Counted from the first letter of the stretch, positions 42,889 to 51,901 are shown. The stretch is 64,000 bases of DNA from Marivita sp041725935 (GCA_041725935.1 JBGRQD010000015.1:1-64000); one strand, 5' to 3'. Made by a program: numbers and translations. The notes: generated by a model not told the origin, from the letters alone.

Positions 42889-44094
42889 TCAGGCCGCGAC
42901 AGGGCTTCGGCGCGGGGCCAGAAACACCACTAGCGCCACGACGATCAGGCCGAGAGACACGAGGAACGGCGCACCGGGAAAATGCACCGCCGCCCCGGCT
43001 CGGGTGTATTGCGCAAAGACGGTGGTCATCACCATCGGTGCCACGATCATCGCGATCGCCCCGACCGAGGTCAGCGCGCCCTGCAATTCGCCCTGCCGCT
43101 TGTTCCCGACCGTCCGTGACATGATGCCTTGCAGCGCAGGCGTGATCACCGCGCCCAGGGCGGCCAACGGTGTCAGGAACAGCGCCACGGTGCCGGAGGT
43201 CACAAAGGCCAGCGCGCCAAAGGCGAAGACATCGAAGACAAGCCCGTAGATCACCGTGCCGCGTTCTCCGAGGCGGGCGAGGATCAGCCGGATCAAACCG
43301 CCCTGAACGACCGCCATCATCACCCCGAAGAGGCCGAGAGATAGGCCGATCATGCCCGCGTTCCAGCCGAACCGTGCGTGCCCGTAATAGGCCCAGATCG
43401 CCGGGTAGACGAAAAACGCCACCTGATAGAGAAAGAACACCGTCAGAAGCCGCCCCAGACCCGGCAATGCGCCCAGCGACCTGAACGCGCCGAACGGATT
43501 GGCGCGGCGCCAGTCAAACGGGCGGCGGATCGCATCGGTCACGGTTTCGCGCAGCACGAAATGGCCAAGGATCGCGTTTGCCCCCGCCAGTGCCGCCGCA
43601 ACCCAGAACGGCGCGCGCGTGCCCCATTCGCCGAGCAGCCCGCCCAACAGCGGTCCGATCACGAAACCCAGCCCGAACGCAGCGCCTACCAGTCCGAAAT
43701 TCTGTGCCTTCTTCGCGGGGTCCGAAATGTCGGCCATATAGGCCGTCGCGGTTGCTTGCGTCGCGGTCGTGATCCCACCGATTACGCGTCCCAACAGCAA
43801 GAGCCACATGCTCCCGGCGACTGCCATGATCACGTAATCTGCGGTCATCACGGCCAGCGAGATCAGCAGGACGGGACGTCGGCCGAACCGGTCCGACAGG
43901 TTGCCGATCACCGGGCCGAAGAGGAATTGCATCACCGCAAAGACCGTGGTCAGGATACCGCCCCACAGCGCCGCATTGGCCAGATCGCCACCGGTCACAT
44001 CGCGGATCAGGTCTGGCATCACGGGTATGATCAACCCGACTCCCATAGCGTTGATCATCACGGTGATCAGGATAAAGACGACGGGCAGGCGCAT
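42889..44094 (-). CDS. MFS drug/metabolite exporter (TetA-like)
   Basis: About 401 residues from ATG 44094 (MRLPVVFIL), with ATG 44100 two codons upstream also in frame. Twelve hydrophobic helices; loop motif GNLSDRFGRRPVLL between helices 2 and 3 and the GPLLGGLLGEWG antiporter motif place it in the TetA class. Known members pump tetracycline or other small molecules out. Substrate here is unknown, and the neighbours are catabolic genes rather than resistance genes. Confidence 0.8.
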   Translation of the reverse strand: MRLPVVFILITVMINAMGVGLIIPVMPDLIRDVTGGDLANAALWGGILTTVFAVMQFLFGPVIGNLSDRFGRRPVLLISLAVMTADYVIMAVAGSMWLLLLGRVIGGITTATQATATAYMADISDPAKKAQNFGLVGAAFGLGFVIGPLLGGLLGEWGTRAPFWVAAALAGANAILGHFVLRETVTDAIRRPFDWRRANPFGAFRSLGALPGLGRLLTVFFLYQVAFFVYPAIWAYYGHARFGWNAGMIGLSLGLFGVMMAVVQGGLIRLILARLGERGTVIYGLVFDVFAFGALAFVTSGTVALFLTPLAALGAVITPALQGIMSRTVGNKRQGELQGALTSVGAIAMIVAPMVMTTVFAQYTRAGAAVHFPGAPFLVSLGLIVVALVVFLAPRRSPVAA

Positions 44095-44132
44095 GGGCAC
44101 AACTTTCGGGGTCAGGCAGGCGCGCCCTTCAG

Positions 44133-44145
44133 GTGTAAACTACAC
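44133..44145. promoter_or_regulatory. Dyad upstream of the MFS gene
   Basis: GTGTA-AAC-TACAC, 33 to 39 bases upstream of the MFS start, followed by TTGACAGTT. Short dyads of this form are typical TetR/MarR-type operators. No regulator gene of these families lies next to it. Confidence 0.3.
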
Positions 44146-44160
44146 TTGACAGTTCACCAG

Positions 44161-44949
44161 TCAATGCGCCTGTGCGGCGATGAACTCGGCCAACACGCGG
44201 GCATAGGTGTCGGGGGCTTCGACGCAAGGAAGATGCCCCGCCTTGCGGATCAGGTGAAACCGCGATCCCGGCACGAGATCGGTCGTTTCGCGCACCAGAT
44301 CGGCCGGTGTCGATCCATCCTCGCTGCCCGCGATCCCCAATGTTGGCAGGCGCAGGGCTGCTGTGGTCGTATAGAAATCGGTGCCCGCGATGGCCTGCGC
44401 GCAGCCGATATAGCCTTCGGCGGGGGTGCGGGTCATCATGTTGCGCCAGAAGCGGAATTCGGCGGATACGCGAAAGGACGGGGTGAACCAGCGGATCATC
44501 GTGGCATCTGCCAGAGCCTCGACACCGCCCGCCTGCACGTCAGCGATGCGCTGGTCCCAGATGGCGCGCGTGGCGATGCGCGCGGCGGTGTTCGACAGCA
44601 CCAGCGCACGCACAAGGTCCAGCCGTTTCGCCGCCAGCCCCTGCGCAATCATTCCGCCGATGGACAGACCGACGAAGACCGCACTGCGCACCCCGAGATG
44701 GTCCATCAAAAGCTCTGCATCCCTGACCAACGTGCCCATGCCGTAAGGCGGGGCAGGGCAGTCGGACAGGCCGTGCCCGCGCGTGTCATAGCGGATATAG
44801 CGCAGCCCGGTCTTTGGCAGCCGGGCGATCACCTTGTCCCACAGCCGCAGATCGGTGCCCAAGGAGTTGGCGAACACGACGGGCGCGCCCTCCGGGTCAC
44901 CGTCGATGCGGTAATGCAGGCGCAGCCCGTCCAGATCGGCAATCAGCAT
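44161..44949 (-). CDS. Alpha/beta hydrolase, 3-oxoadipate enol-lactonase (PcaD) type
   Basis: A 262-residue hydrolase. Nucleophile elbow GLSIGGMIAQG (Ser about 94), Asp in IAGSEDGSTP, and catalytic His in RKAGHLPCVEAP. The N-terminal LIADLDGLRLHYRIDG and the FANSLGTDLRLWD oxyanion-hole region follow PcaD, which opens 3-oxoadipate enol-lactone in the beta-ketoadipate pathway. No other pca genes are in view, so the substrate may be another lactone or ester. Start at 44949, 10 bases after the dehydratase gene. Confidence 0.75.
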   Translation of the reverse strand: MLIADLDGLRLHYRIDGDPEGAPVVFANSLGTDLRLWDKVIARLPKTGLRYIRYDTRGHGLSDCPAPPYGMGTLVRDAELLMDHLGVRSAVFVGLSIGGMIAQGLAAKRLDLVRALVLSNTAARIATRAIWDQRIADVQAGGVEALADATMIRWFTPSFRVSAEFRFWRNMMTRTPAEGYIGCAQAIAGTDFYTTTAALRLPTLGIAGSEDGSTPADLVRETTDLVPGSRFHLIRKAGHLPCVEAPDTYARVLAEFIAAQAH

Positions 44950-44959
44950 GGTGCGGGCC

Positions 44960-45937
44960 TTACCCTTCGCCGAACTGCTCAAGCGCGTGCAGGAACACCG
45001 TGCGATCCACGTTGCCGCCCGATATGGTGCAGATCACCGTATCGCCCTTGATCTGGTCGCCGTGATAGAGCGCCGCCGCCAGCGCCACCGCTCCGCCCGG
45101 TTCCGCCACCAGTTTCAGCCGCGCAAAAGCCTGCGCCATGGCGCGCTGCGCCTCTTCATCTGTCACGACAATCCCCGGTCCGCAGAGCCGGTGCATGATC
45201 GGAAAGGTCATGTTACCCGGTTGCGGCGTGACGATTGCGTCACAGAGGCCATTGGCGCTGCCGGTGTTGCGCTCGATCTGGCCAGACACCAGCGACCGCG
45301 TCACGTCATCGAACCCTTCCGGTTCGGCAGGCCGCACCCGCATCCCCGGCGCACGCGCTTCAAGCGCCAGCGCAATTCCTGACGTCAGACCACCGCCGCC
45401 ACAGCACACGATCACCTCGGCCTTGGTCACGCCCAGTTCCGCCGCCTGCGCCGCGATTTCGAGCCCGCAGGTGCCTTGCCCCGCGATCACTTCCGGCTCA
45501 TCAAAGGGGCGGATCAGGGTCAGCCCGCGCTCGTCCGAAAGCTTTGTTCCGATGGCGTCCCGGTCCTCGGTCGCGCGATCATAAAGCACCACCTCGGCCC
45601 CCAGCGCGCGGGTGTTGTCGATCTTCATCTTGGGCGCATCCGCCGGCATGATGATGACCGCGCTCACGCCAAACTGCCGTGCGGCCAGCGCCACGCCCTG
45701 CGCGTGGTTGCCCGAGGAAAAGGCGATTACGCCGTTCCTGCGCTGTGCGTCGGGGATGGCTGATACCGCCGACCGAGCGCCGCGATATTTGAAGCTGCCG
45801 GTGTGCTGCAGGCATTCCGCCTTGACCAGCACGCGCCGGCCCGCGATCTCGTCCAGAAAGGGCGAGGACAAGAGCGGTGTGACCCGCGCGTGACCCTGCA
45901 GACGGCTTGCAGCCGCCTCGATACGTTCAATGTCCAT
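44960..45937 (-). CDS. Threonine/serine dehydratase-like PLP enzyme
   Basis: A 325-residue fold-type II PLP enzyme. PLP Lys in TGSFKYRGA (about 50), FSSGNHAQGVALAAR, and the Gly loop VCCGGGGLTSGIA (about 172-184); SGGNVD near the C terminus. Belongs to the catabolic threonine/serine dehydratase group without an ACT domain. Could also be a serine racemase or hydroxyectoine-type EutB; those share the same motifs. Sits three bases from the alpha/beta hydrolase gene. Confidence 0.8.
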   Translation of the reverse strand: MDIERIEAAASRLQGHARVTPLLSSPFLDEIAGRRVLVKAECLQHTGSFKYRGARSAVSAIPDAQRRNGVIAFSSGNHAQGVALAARQFGVSAVIIMPADAPKMKIDNTRALGAEVVLYDRATEDRDAIGTKLSDERGLTLIRPFDEPEVIAGQGTCGLEIAAQAAELGVTKAEVIVCCGGGGLTSGIALALEARAPGMRVRPAEPEGFDDVTRSLVSGQIERNTGSANGLCDAIVTPQPGNMTFPIMHRLCGPGIVVTDEEAQRAMAQAFARLKLVAEPGGAVALAAALYHGDQIKGDTVICTISGGNVDRTVFLHALEQFGEG

Positions 45938-45940
45938 GGA

Positions 45941-46762
45941 TTACCTCAACATATCAAGCCAGCGCCGGAGCGCGTTCAGGCTTTCGGGTTCATCAAGAAA
46001 GGGAATGTGGCCCCGGTCGGGGACTTCGACGGCAACCATGTCGGGACGGCGTCGCTTCATCTCGGTAAAGGTGGCGGGCGACAGCAGGTCGGAATTTGCC
46101 CCACGGAGGCAGGCCAGCGGCAAACCCGACAGCGCATCGAAAAGCGGCCAAAGATCGGGCACCGGCTGCGCGCCACCGTCCAGCACCGCCTCGCGCAGAC
46201 GTGGATCATAGGTCAGCTCCAGCCCGTTGTCGGTTTCGTTGAAGAGGATCTGCGCCTCCTGAAGCCAGCGCTCCGGCGGCACGTTTGCAAACCCGGTCAG
46301 CACCCGCGCCCGCGCTGCCGCCATCTCGGCATGGGTTTTCAGAACCGGCGGTCGGCCAAGGTAATCCTTGATCACCTCGAGTCCCTCTGGCGCGATCTCG
46401 GGACCGATATCGTTCAGTGCAACACCGAGCAGCCGGTCCTTGACCGTCGCCGCCAGCACCATCGCGATCAGCCCGCCGCGCGAGGTGCCCAGCACCGCCG
46501 CCTTGTCGAGACCGAGATGATCCATCAGTTCCACCGCATCGCGGCCCTCGATCGGGATCTGGTAGGTGGACGGATCGCCCCAGTCGGACTGCCCGCGCCC
46601 GCGATAATCCAGCCTGATCAGGCGCACATCTTCGAGATGCGGCGCGACAAAACCGAAATCGCGCCCGTCGCGGGTCAGGCCCGCAAGGCAGAGCACCGGA
46701 AGGCCGTCGCCCTCGTCGGTATAGTGCAGGGACAGGCCGTCAGAGGTGGTGAACCTGGGCAT
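45941..46762 (-). CDS. Alpha/beta hydrolase
   Basis: A 273-residue hydrolase. Nucleophile elbow LGTSRGGLIAM (Ser about 94), the RGRGQSDWGDP turn of the fold and a late RGHIPFLDEPESL with the catalytic His. Closest style is the haloperoxidase/esterase class; substrate not assignable. Its ATG overlaps the stop of the upstream dehalogenase gene by one base (TGATG), and it is 3 bases from the next gene, so the run 44161-47439 is one operon. Confidence 0.8.
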   Translation of the reverse strand: MPRFTTSDGLSLHYTDEGDGLPVLCLAGLTRDGRDFGFVAPHLEDVRLIRLDYRGRGQSDWGDPSTYQIPIEGRDAVELMDHLGLDKAAVLGTSRGGLIAMVLAATVKDRLLGVALNDIGPEIAPEGLEVIKDYLGRPPVLKTHAEMAAARARVLTGFANVPPERWLQEAQILFNETDNGLELTYDPRLREAVLDGGAQPVPDLWPLFDALSGLPLACLRGANSDLLSPATFTEMKRRRPDMVAVEVPDRGHIPFLDEPESLNALRRWLDMLR

Positions 46763-47439
46763 CAGGCCAGATCCGGAATGGTGGTCAGATCGCTCAGCAC
46801 ATGCGCAGGCCGATGCGGCAGCCGGTCCACCGGATCACCCGCGCGGTTGACCCAGACGGTCTGGAACCCGTAGCCGGTGGCCCCGGCGATGTCCCAACCA
46901 TTGGACGAAACGAAAAGGACATCCTCTTTCGCGCAGCCGAACTTCGCGCCGACCATGTCATAAACGCGCGACGACGGTTTGAAGATGCCCACGTCTTCGA
47001 CTGACAGCACCGCGTCAAGGAATTCGCCGATCCCGGCGCTGTCCACGGCACCTTCGAGCATGTCCTTGCTGCCATTGGACAGGATCGCGCAGGTCTTGCC
47101 CGCCGCCTTGAGCCGAGCAAGCATCATCGGCACCTCGCGGTAGGCGGCAAGTTCCCAATAAAGCGCCAGGAGCCGTTCGCGCAGTTCGGGATCGTCGGTC
47201 AGGCCGACCTTTTCCATCGCCCAGTCAAGACCATCCTGCGTGATGTCCCAGAACGGGGCATACGTGTCCATGATGGTGCGCAGCCAGGTGTATTGAAGCT
47301 GCTTCAGCCGCCAGTGTTCCGCCAGTTGCGGCGCCACGGCCCTGAGTGCGTCACGCCCAGGTTCCTCGGCCGCGCGGCGTGCAGCGGAGGTCACGTCGAA
47401 CAGCGTGCCATAGGCATCGAAAACACAGACCTGTGCCAT
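46762..47439 (-). CDS. Type II haloacid dehalogenase (HAD superfamily)
   Basis: A 225-residue HAD enzyme. Nucleophile Asp8 in VCVFDAYGTLFDV; SNGSKDML (motif II), Lys in IFKPSSRVYD and motif SSNGWDIAGATGYGF, all typical of L-2-haloacid dehalogenases, which hydrolyse 2-haloalkanoic acids to hydroxyacids. First gene of the hydrolase operon. Catalytic neighbourhood looks complete; whether a halogenated substrate is really used is unknown. Confidence 0.87.
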   Translation of the reverse strand: MAQVCVFDAYGTLFDVTSAARRAAEEPGRDALRAVAPQLAEHWRLKQLQYTWLRTIMDTYAPFWDITQDGLDWAMEKVGLTDDPELRERLLALYWELAAYREVPMMLARLKAAGKTCAILSNGSKDMLEGAVDSAGIGEFLDAVLSVEDVGIFKPSSRVYDMVGAKFGCAKEDVLFVSSNGWDIAGATGYGFQTVWVNRAGDPVDRLPHRPAHVLSDLTTIPDLA

Positions 47440-47512
47440 GATGGAGCCTCCCCTCGGTATCTGCGCCGCAAGGTGTCAGATCAGGCCGGGGGAGGGAAGC
47501 GCTGTTTGAGGC

Positions 47513-48088
47513 TCAGAAGTCGGCACCCGTCCACACCACGCGCTCACCGTTCACGCGCAATGGCAGCACGGGCCGGTAGAGCTGTTGATAGGATTGCGGG
47601 CGATAGTCGCAGATCGGTGTCCCGGTGGCATCCTTTATGAACAGGTAGGCACCGTTCGGATGCTGCCACGCCACACCGCCATAGCTGGCGATCGTCATGG
47701 CCGTGATGTGGTTGTTCGCCGACCAGAAACCATAATCATCAGTGCCGGCAATGCCGCCGCGCACGGCGGCAGGTTCGTCCTGTTTGGCCTCGGCGACAAG
47801 CCCGTCAACATAGTCGTCAACTGCCGCCTTGACGATTCCGGTTAGGGTGGCCGGAACGGCAAGGACCCAGCCCGCCATCGCGCCCGCTACGCCAACACCG
47901 TAGATGAAGGCATCTGCGGCGTCCGGGCCGTTGCCGGTCACGGCCCAGACCACGGGCTGCACCACCAGCCCCGCAGCACCACCACGCGATAGGCCACCTG
48001 CCATACTGATCCGGCCCTCTATCGCGTATTCCACAGAAAACGCCGCGACTGTCACGGCAGCATTGGTTGACGAATTCTCTCCAGTCAA
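47513..48088 (-). CDS. Protein of unknown function with Gly/Ala-rich N-terminal half
   Basis: A 191-residue protein. The first half (about 25-95) is Gly/Ala-rich and hydrophobic, with glycine-zipper-like GGLSRGGAAGLVVQ and VYGVGVAGAMAGWVLAV segments and no clear signal peptide; the second half is Tyr/Trp-rich (HPNGAYLFIKDATG, PICDYRPQSYQQLYRP). I do not recognise it. Membrane-active or secreted-protein behaviour is possible from composition only. It stands alone between the HAD operon and rpsU; 48089-48358 has no supported gene. Confidence 0.45.
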   Translation of the reverse strand: MTGENSSTNAAVTVAAFSVEYAIEGRISMAGGLSRGGAAGLVVQPVVWAVTGNGPDAADAFIYGVGVAGAMAGWVLAVPATLTGIVKAAVDDYVDGLVAEAKQDEPAAVRGGIAGTDDYGFWSANNHITAMTIASYGGVAWQHPNGAYLFIKDATGTPICDYRPQSYQQLYRPVLPLRVNGERVVWTGADF

Positions 48089-48358
48089 ATTTTTGCCCTC
48101 GAAAGCTGGGCAGGCGCAGGTCGACTATAATTGTGCAAAGGCCGACCGCGCGGCCCGTTTGAAAAATTTCTGAAGGATTGGCGAAATACCGAGCCAAGCC
48201 CTTGAACAGCCTGTCACGGAAAAAGCGAGTCGCGCAAGTCAGGATGGATGAACATAGACTGCGCCATATTCAAGTCGCAGGAAGGATAAGGTCCGCTGCC
48301 TGAGACTCTTCGTGCGAAGATTCTTTGCCGCCAAGGGTAAAGAATCAATGAAGTCGCG

Positions 48359-48394
48359 CAAAAACAAACCCCCGAAAGCGCATCGCTCCGGGGG
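48359..48394 (-). terminator. Rho-independent terminator of rpsU
   Basis: Read on the minus strand: CCCCCG stem, loop containing a nested GAGCG/CGCTT pair, CGGGGG stem and a T-rich tail (TTTGTTTTT). About 34 bases after the rpsU stop. Confidence 0.85.
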
Positions 48395-48427
48395 CTGTCA
48401 AAATCAAAGCGTGTTGGAAAGAACTGC

Positions 48428-48634
48428 TTAGAGCATACCTTCGCGCTGCGCCTTCTTGCGCGCCAGTTTGCGCGCACGGCGGACCGCCTCAGCTTTCTCG
48501 CGTGCTTTTTTTTCGGACGGCTTTTCGAAATGTTGCTTGAGCTTCATTTCACGAAAAACGCCTTCACGCTGCAGCTTTTTCTTCAGAGCGCGGAGCGCCT
48601 GATCGACGTTGTTGTCACGAACACTTACCTGCAT
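48428..48634 (-). CDS. rpsU: 30S ribosomal protein S21
   Basis: A 68-residue basic protein; MQVSVRDNNVDQALRALKKKLQREGVFREMK is split by the S21 family pattern, followed by the Lys/Arg-rich helix to the end (RKLARKKAQREGML). Has its own promoter (48688-48716) and terminator. Confidence 0.97.
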   Translation of the reverse strand: MQVSVRDNNVDQALRALKKKLQREGVFREMKLKQHFEKPSEKKAREKAEAVRRARKLARKKAQREGML

Positions 48635-48687
48635 GTGGTTTTCACCACCTTTCTAAGTTGGATTTGCAAGGATTTGCAGGAAGTCGC

Positions 48688-48716
48688 CGTATAGCAAGGC
48701 GCGGGCGGTTTGTCCA
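48688..48716 (-). promoter_or_regulatory. Candidate rpsU promoter
   Basis: On the minus strand: -35 TGGACA (48711-48716), a 17-base spacer and -10 TATACG (48688-48693). The -35 matches TTGACA at five of six positions. The leader just below it holds a near-perfect tandem 10-base repeat, GATTTGCAAG/GATTTGCAGG (48661-48680). Confidence 0.65.
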
Positions 48717-48717
48717 G

Positions 48718-49404
48718 TCATCCGGTTGCGAGTTCGCCCTGTCGTTCCGCCTCGGTCAACGGGTTGGCGGGATGCAGGAAAATCGCCAGCGACAGCAGGG
48801 CAAAGATGCATTCATAGACCTCCCACCGACGGCTTTCGTCGAGAAAGGGTATGATGGCGGTCACGGCAAAGGCAAACGCCGCATGATGGGTGCGGGGCAC
48901 CGGGATGATCATGATGCGCACCAGCTTTTGCACCCAGTTCAGGCGCGGCCACAGCAGCGGCAGCACGATCAGATAACTCAGGATGATGTAGGACAGCACC
49001 GGCCCGAAGATCAGTTCGTCCAGCTTTACGCCGCCAATCACCATGTTGTGGAAGTTGAACTCCTGCTGGTCGTTGTTGGCCTGAAAATAATCGGGGCTGT
49101 CAAAACCAAGAATGCGCTGCCCCCAGGAAATCTCTTCTCCGGCCGCCCAGACATAGGCCAACCCATAAAGCACGCCGAGAATCACCGCGCCCCGCGGCAT
49201 GACTTGTTTCACGGCCCATGCGCGCCACCACAGCGCAACACCTGCCACGGCCAAGATCAGCGCCGTTGCGTTCTCCACGGGGGAATCCTCGGCGCCGAAA
49301 TAGGTAAAGAAGATCTCGCCCTGCAGGGCCGATGCGACAAAGGCCGCCACGAGCACGGCGGTTCCCAGAAAGAGAAGAAGATAGTCGGAAGTCTGTCGTG
49401 TCAC
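48718..49404 (-). CDS. Integral membrane protein of unknown function
   Basis: A 228-residue protein with about six to seven membrane helices (near 8-26, 43-61, 75-93, 128-150, 165-190 and the last at 195-210). A striking polar stretch sits between helices: WAAGEEISWGQRILG followed by NNDQQEFNFHN, rich in Glu, Asn and His, that could form a catalytic or metal site. I do not recognise the family. Single gene near rpsU. Confidence 0.55.
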   Translation of the reverse strand: MTRQTSDYLLLFLGTAVLVAAFVASALQGEIFFTYFGAEDSPVENATALILAVAGVALWWRAWAVKQVMPRGAVILGVLYGLAYVWAAGEEISWGQRILGFDSPDYFQANNDQQEFNFHNMVIGGVKLDELIFGPVLSYIILSYLIVLPLLWPRLNWVQKLVRIMIIPVPRTHHAAFAFAVTAIIPFLDESRRWEVYECIFALLSLAIFLHPANPLTEAERQGELATG

Positions 49405-49627
49405 TTGGAGTTATGTCCTGTTCTGAAGGCGCAAGCATGGTGTACCGGGAGGCACATATAAGGCATTGAACGCGTCAGACATCGCGAGGTTCCGGGACAC
49501 ATCATAATTTTTGCAGGTGTCCACGGCCCTCCCATGCGGAAATATCGGGTTGCAGTGGCGCAGGGCGCATATTCGCCCTACCTTGCAGACAACGATGCAC
49601 CACAACCGACGCTTCGGAGGCCCAATC

Positions 49628-50320
49628 ATGACCGACACACCGCGCGATTACGCAACCGAGCTGCTGGATGCGGCTTTGATGCATGTGCCCTTCGATGGCT
49701 GGTCCGAGACCGCCTTCAAGGCAGCGATTCAGGATGTGGACGTGTCCACGGCACTTGCGCGCGGGCTGTTCCCGCGTGGTGCACTTGATCTCGCCGCAGC
49801 GTACCACCGGCGGGGCGATGATGCGATGATCGCGGCTCTGAAAGTGCAGGACCTCTCCGAAATGCGGTTTCGGGATCGCGTCGCGCTGGCCGTGCGCCTA
49901 CGCATCGAGCTGGTCGAGGACAAAGAGGCGGTTCGGCGGGGCGTGACGCTCTTTGCGCTGCCGATTTACGCCGCCGAAGGTACCAAGCTGATCTGGGGCA
50001 CGGCCGATCACATCTGGACCGCGCTGGGCGATACATCGCGGGATATCAACTGGTACACCAAGCGCGCGACCCTGTCGGGAGTCTATTCCTCGACCGTGCT
50101 CTACTGGCTTGGGGATGATTCGCTGGACAATCAGGCGACATGGGCGTTTCTGGACCGCCGCATCGACGATGTTATGCAGATCGAAAAGGTCAAGGCACAG
50201 GTGCGCAAGGCGCCGGGTCTGGGTCGGCTGATGAAAGGCGCTGAATCGGTTCTGAACCGGGTCAAACCGCCCAGGGCCCGGCGTGATGATCTGCCCGGTG
50301 GCTGGACTGTGCCGCGCTAG
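49628..50320 (+). CDS. COQ9-family protein
   Basis: A 230-residue protein of the COQ9 family (lipid-binding TetR-like fold). Helices include LDAALMHVPFDGWSETAFKAA (about 12-32) and WYTKRATLSGVYSSTVLYWLGD (about 137-158), then a long C-terminal basic tail after VKPPRAR. COQ9 supports COQ7 hydroxylase in ubiquinone synthesis. Start 49628; the frame runs far upstream but there is no ribosome site there. Confidence 0.85.
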   Translation: MTDTPRDYATELLDAALMHVPFDGWSETAFKAAIQDVDVSTALARGLFPRGALDLAAAYHRRGDDAMIAALKVQDLSEMRFRDRVALAVRLRIELVEDKEAVRRGVTLFALPIYAAEGTKLIWGTADHIWTALGDTSRDINWYTKRATLSGVYSSTVLYWLGDDSLDNQATWAFLDRRIDDVMQIEKVKAQVRKAPGLGRLMKGAESVLNRVKPPRARRDDLPGGWTVPR

Positions 50321-50322
50321 GA

Positions 50323-50961
50323 TTACCGGATCGGATCGAACAGCGCGTCGGTTGCTGTGCAATCGCGCACCACGTCACGTCCGCAGGTCACCGGCTCCAG
50401 AGATCTGGACAGGCAGATGCGCGCCTCTTGGATGCGGCCGTCGCGGCAGGTGATCGTGATCATGTCCGGCTCAAGCTGCGGATTTGCCTTCAGAAACGCC
50501 TCTTCGACCACCGATGCTGGCAGCTTGACCGCCTTTTCCAGCCGTCGGAAAATCTCGGGCCGAACCACTGTGCCATAGGCCTCGCGCGACAGGTCATAAT
50601 ATTGCGTCGCCGACAGGCCGCTGCACACGCCGTGCTTGTTCCACTGGTGCCACGCCAGACCGGAGGTGCCCATGATATCTGCCATCGCCTCGGTCATGCC
50701 GCGCGACGGGTTGCGTTCGACCGTTGGGCAATAGGACGGCCACCCGCGATGATATTGCGGCCAGAGCCCATGCATGACCCAGCCGAAATCCGCGTCCGCC
50801 TCACATTGCGGCGACTGACGCGCATCGCCTTCGATGGCACACCATGTGGGCGACCAGCTCAGCGACAGCACGTAATAGTCGAACGCGCCAGCTTTTTCGC
50901 CGCGCGCCCACGACATCGACGCGATCACCAGACCAACCATGGCCAGCACCAAAACCCGCAT
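50323..50961 (-). CDS. Secreted ribonuclease T2 family protein
   Basis: A 212-residue protein with a signal peptide (about 1-19). RNase T2 catalytic blocks are intact: CAS1 region MHGLWPQY (His) and CAS2 region WNKHGVCSG (His, Lys). Cys-rich (at least eight), forming disulfides in the periplasm. Cleaves RNA with 2',3'-cyclic products. Convergent with the COQ9 gene, 2 bases apart. Confidence 0.9.
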   Translation of the reverse strand: MRVLVLAMVGLVIASMSWARGEKAGAFDYYVLSLSWSPTWCAIEGDARQSPQCEADADFGWVMHGLWPQYHRGWPSYCPTVERNPSRGMTEAMADIMGTSGLAWHQWNKHGVCSGLSATQYYDLSREAYGTVVRPEIFRRLEKAVKLPASVVEEAFLKANPQLEPDMITITCRDGRIQEARICLSRSLEPVTCGRDVVRDCTATDALFDPIR

Positions 50962-51096
50962 TGCCTCTTTCCTCTTTGCCTCTGCGCGACTATAAGGCGC
51001 GCAAGTTCCCTGACAATGGAAACCGTCCCGGCCTGATCCGGGACCTCTCGGACCCGCTCCGAGGGACCGAAAAAGCTTTGCGTAAGGAGTCGCGAG

Positions 51097-51879
51097 ATGG
51101 GTAAACCGATTATGGCTAAAGCCACCGCTGTCTGGCTGGTGGACAACACGACACTGACCTTCAAGCAGATCGCGGATTTCACCGGCATGCACGAGCTCGA
51201 GGTGCAGGGAATCGCGGATGGTGACGTGGCCGCCGGGGTCAAAGGCTTTGACCCCATCGCGAACAACCAGCTCAATCCCGAAGAGATCAAGAAGGCCGAG
51301 GCAGACCCGGCGCATCCGCTCCGCCTCAAGGTCTATGCTGCGGCCCAAGGCGAGGAAAAGCGCCGTGGCCCGCGCTACACCCCGCTCTCCAAGCGTCAGG
51401 ACCGCCCGGCGTCGATCCTGTGGCTGGTCAAGTTCCACCCCGAACTGAGCGATGGTCAGATCTCCAAGCTGGTGGGCACAACCAAGCCGACAATCCAGGC
51501 GATCCGCGAACGCACCCATTGGAACATCAACAACATCCAGCCGATCGATCCGGTTGCGCTGGGCCTGTGCAAGCAGTCCGAACTGGATGCGGTCGTTGCG
51601 AAAGCTGCGAAAAAGCAGGAAGCCGTGATGACCGATGACGAGCGCCGCAAGCTGGTCTCGACCGAGCAGAGCCTTGAGATGGACGCAGAATCGCGCCTGC
51701 CAAGCGCCATTGAGGGTCTTGAGACCTTCAGCCTGTCCGGCTCGTCCTATGACAGCGACGAATCCGGCAGCAAGCAGGACTATGCGGATGCGGACAGCTT
51801 CTTCAACCTGCCCGATGGCGCACATGACGATGACGACGACGAGGAGGATGACGACGACAGCAAGGGTCGTCGCCGCTGA
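51097..51879 (+). CDS. DUF1013 (TrcR-type) protein
   Basis: A 260-residue protein. MAKATAVWLVDNTTLTFKQIADF begins the DUF1013 core and ILWLVKFHPELSDGQISKLVGTTKPTIQAIRERTHWN (about 104-140) is a helix-turn-helix-like unit. The last 30 residues are extremely acidic (AHDDDDDEEDDDDSKGRRR). In other alphaproteobacteria this family is reported as a cell-cycle transcriptional regulator; the acidic tail is a candidate RNA-polymerase or protein contact. Start 51097 gives MGKPI; an ATG at 51112 (MAKAT) is equally plausible. Confidence 0.8.
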   Translation: MGKPIMAKATAVWLVDNTTLTFKQIADFTGMHELEVQGIADGDVAAGVKGFDPIANNQLNPEEIKKAEADPAHPLRLKVYAAAQGEEKRRGPRYTPLSKRQDRPASILWLVKFHPELSDGQISKLVGTTKPTIQAIRERTHWNINNIQPIDPVALGLCKQSELDAVVAKAAKKQEAVMTDDERRKLVSTEQSLEMDAESRLPSAIEGLETFSLSGSSYDSDESGSKQDYADADSFFNLPDGAHDDDDDEEDDDDSKGRRR

Positions 51880-51901
51880 TCCCAGTATCCGGTCAACAGC
51901 A

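Noticed and set aside
43378..45051. 557-residue plus-strand frame over the MFS and PcaD-like genes
   Set aside because: Antisense over two credible genes; long only because high GC removes stop codons.
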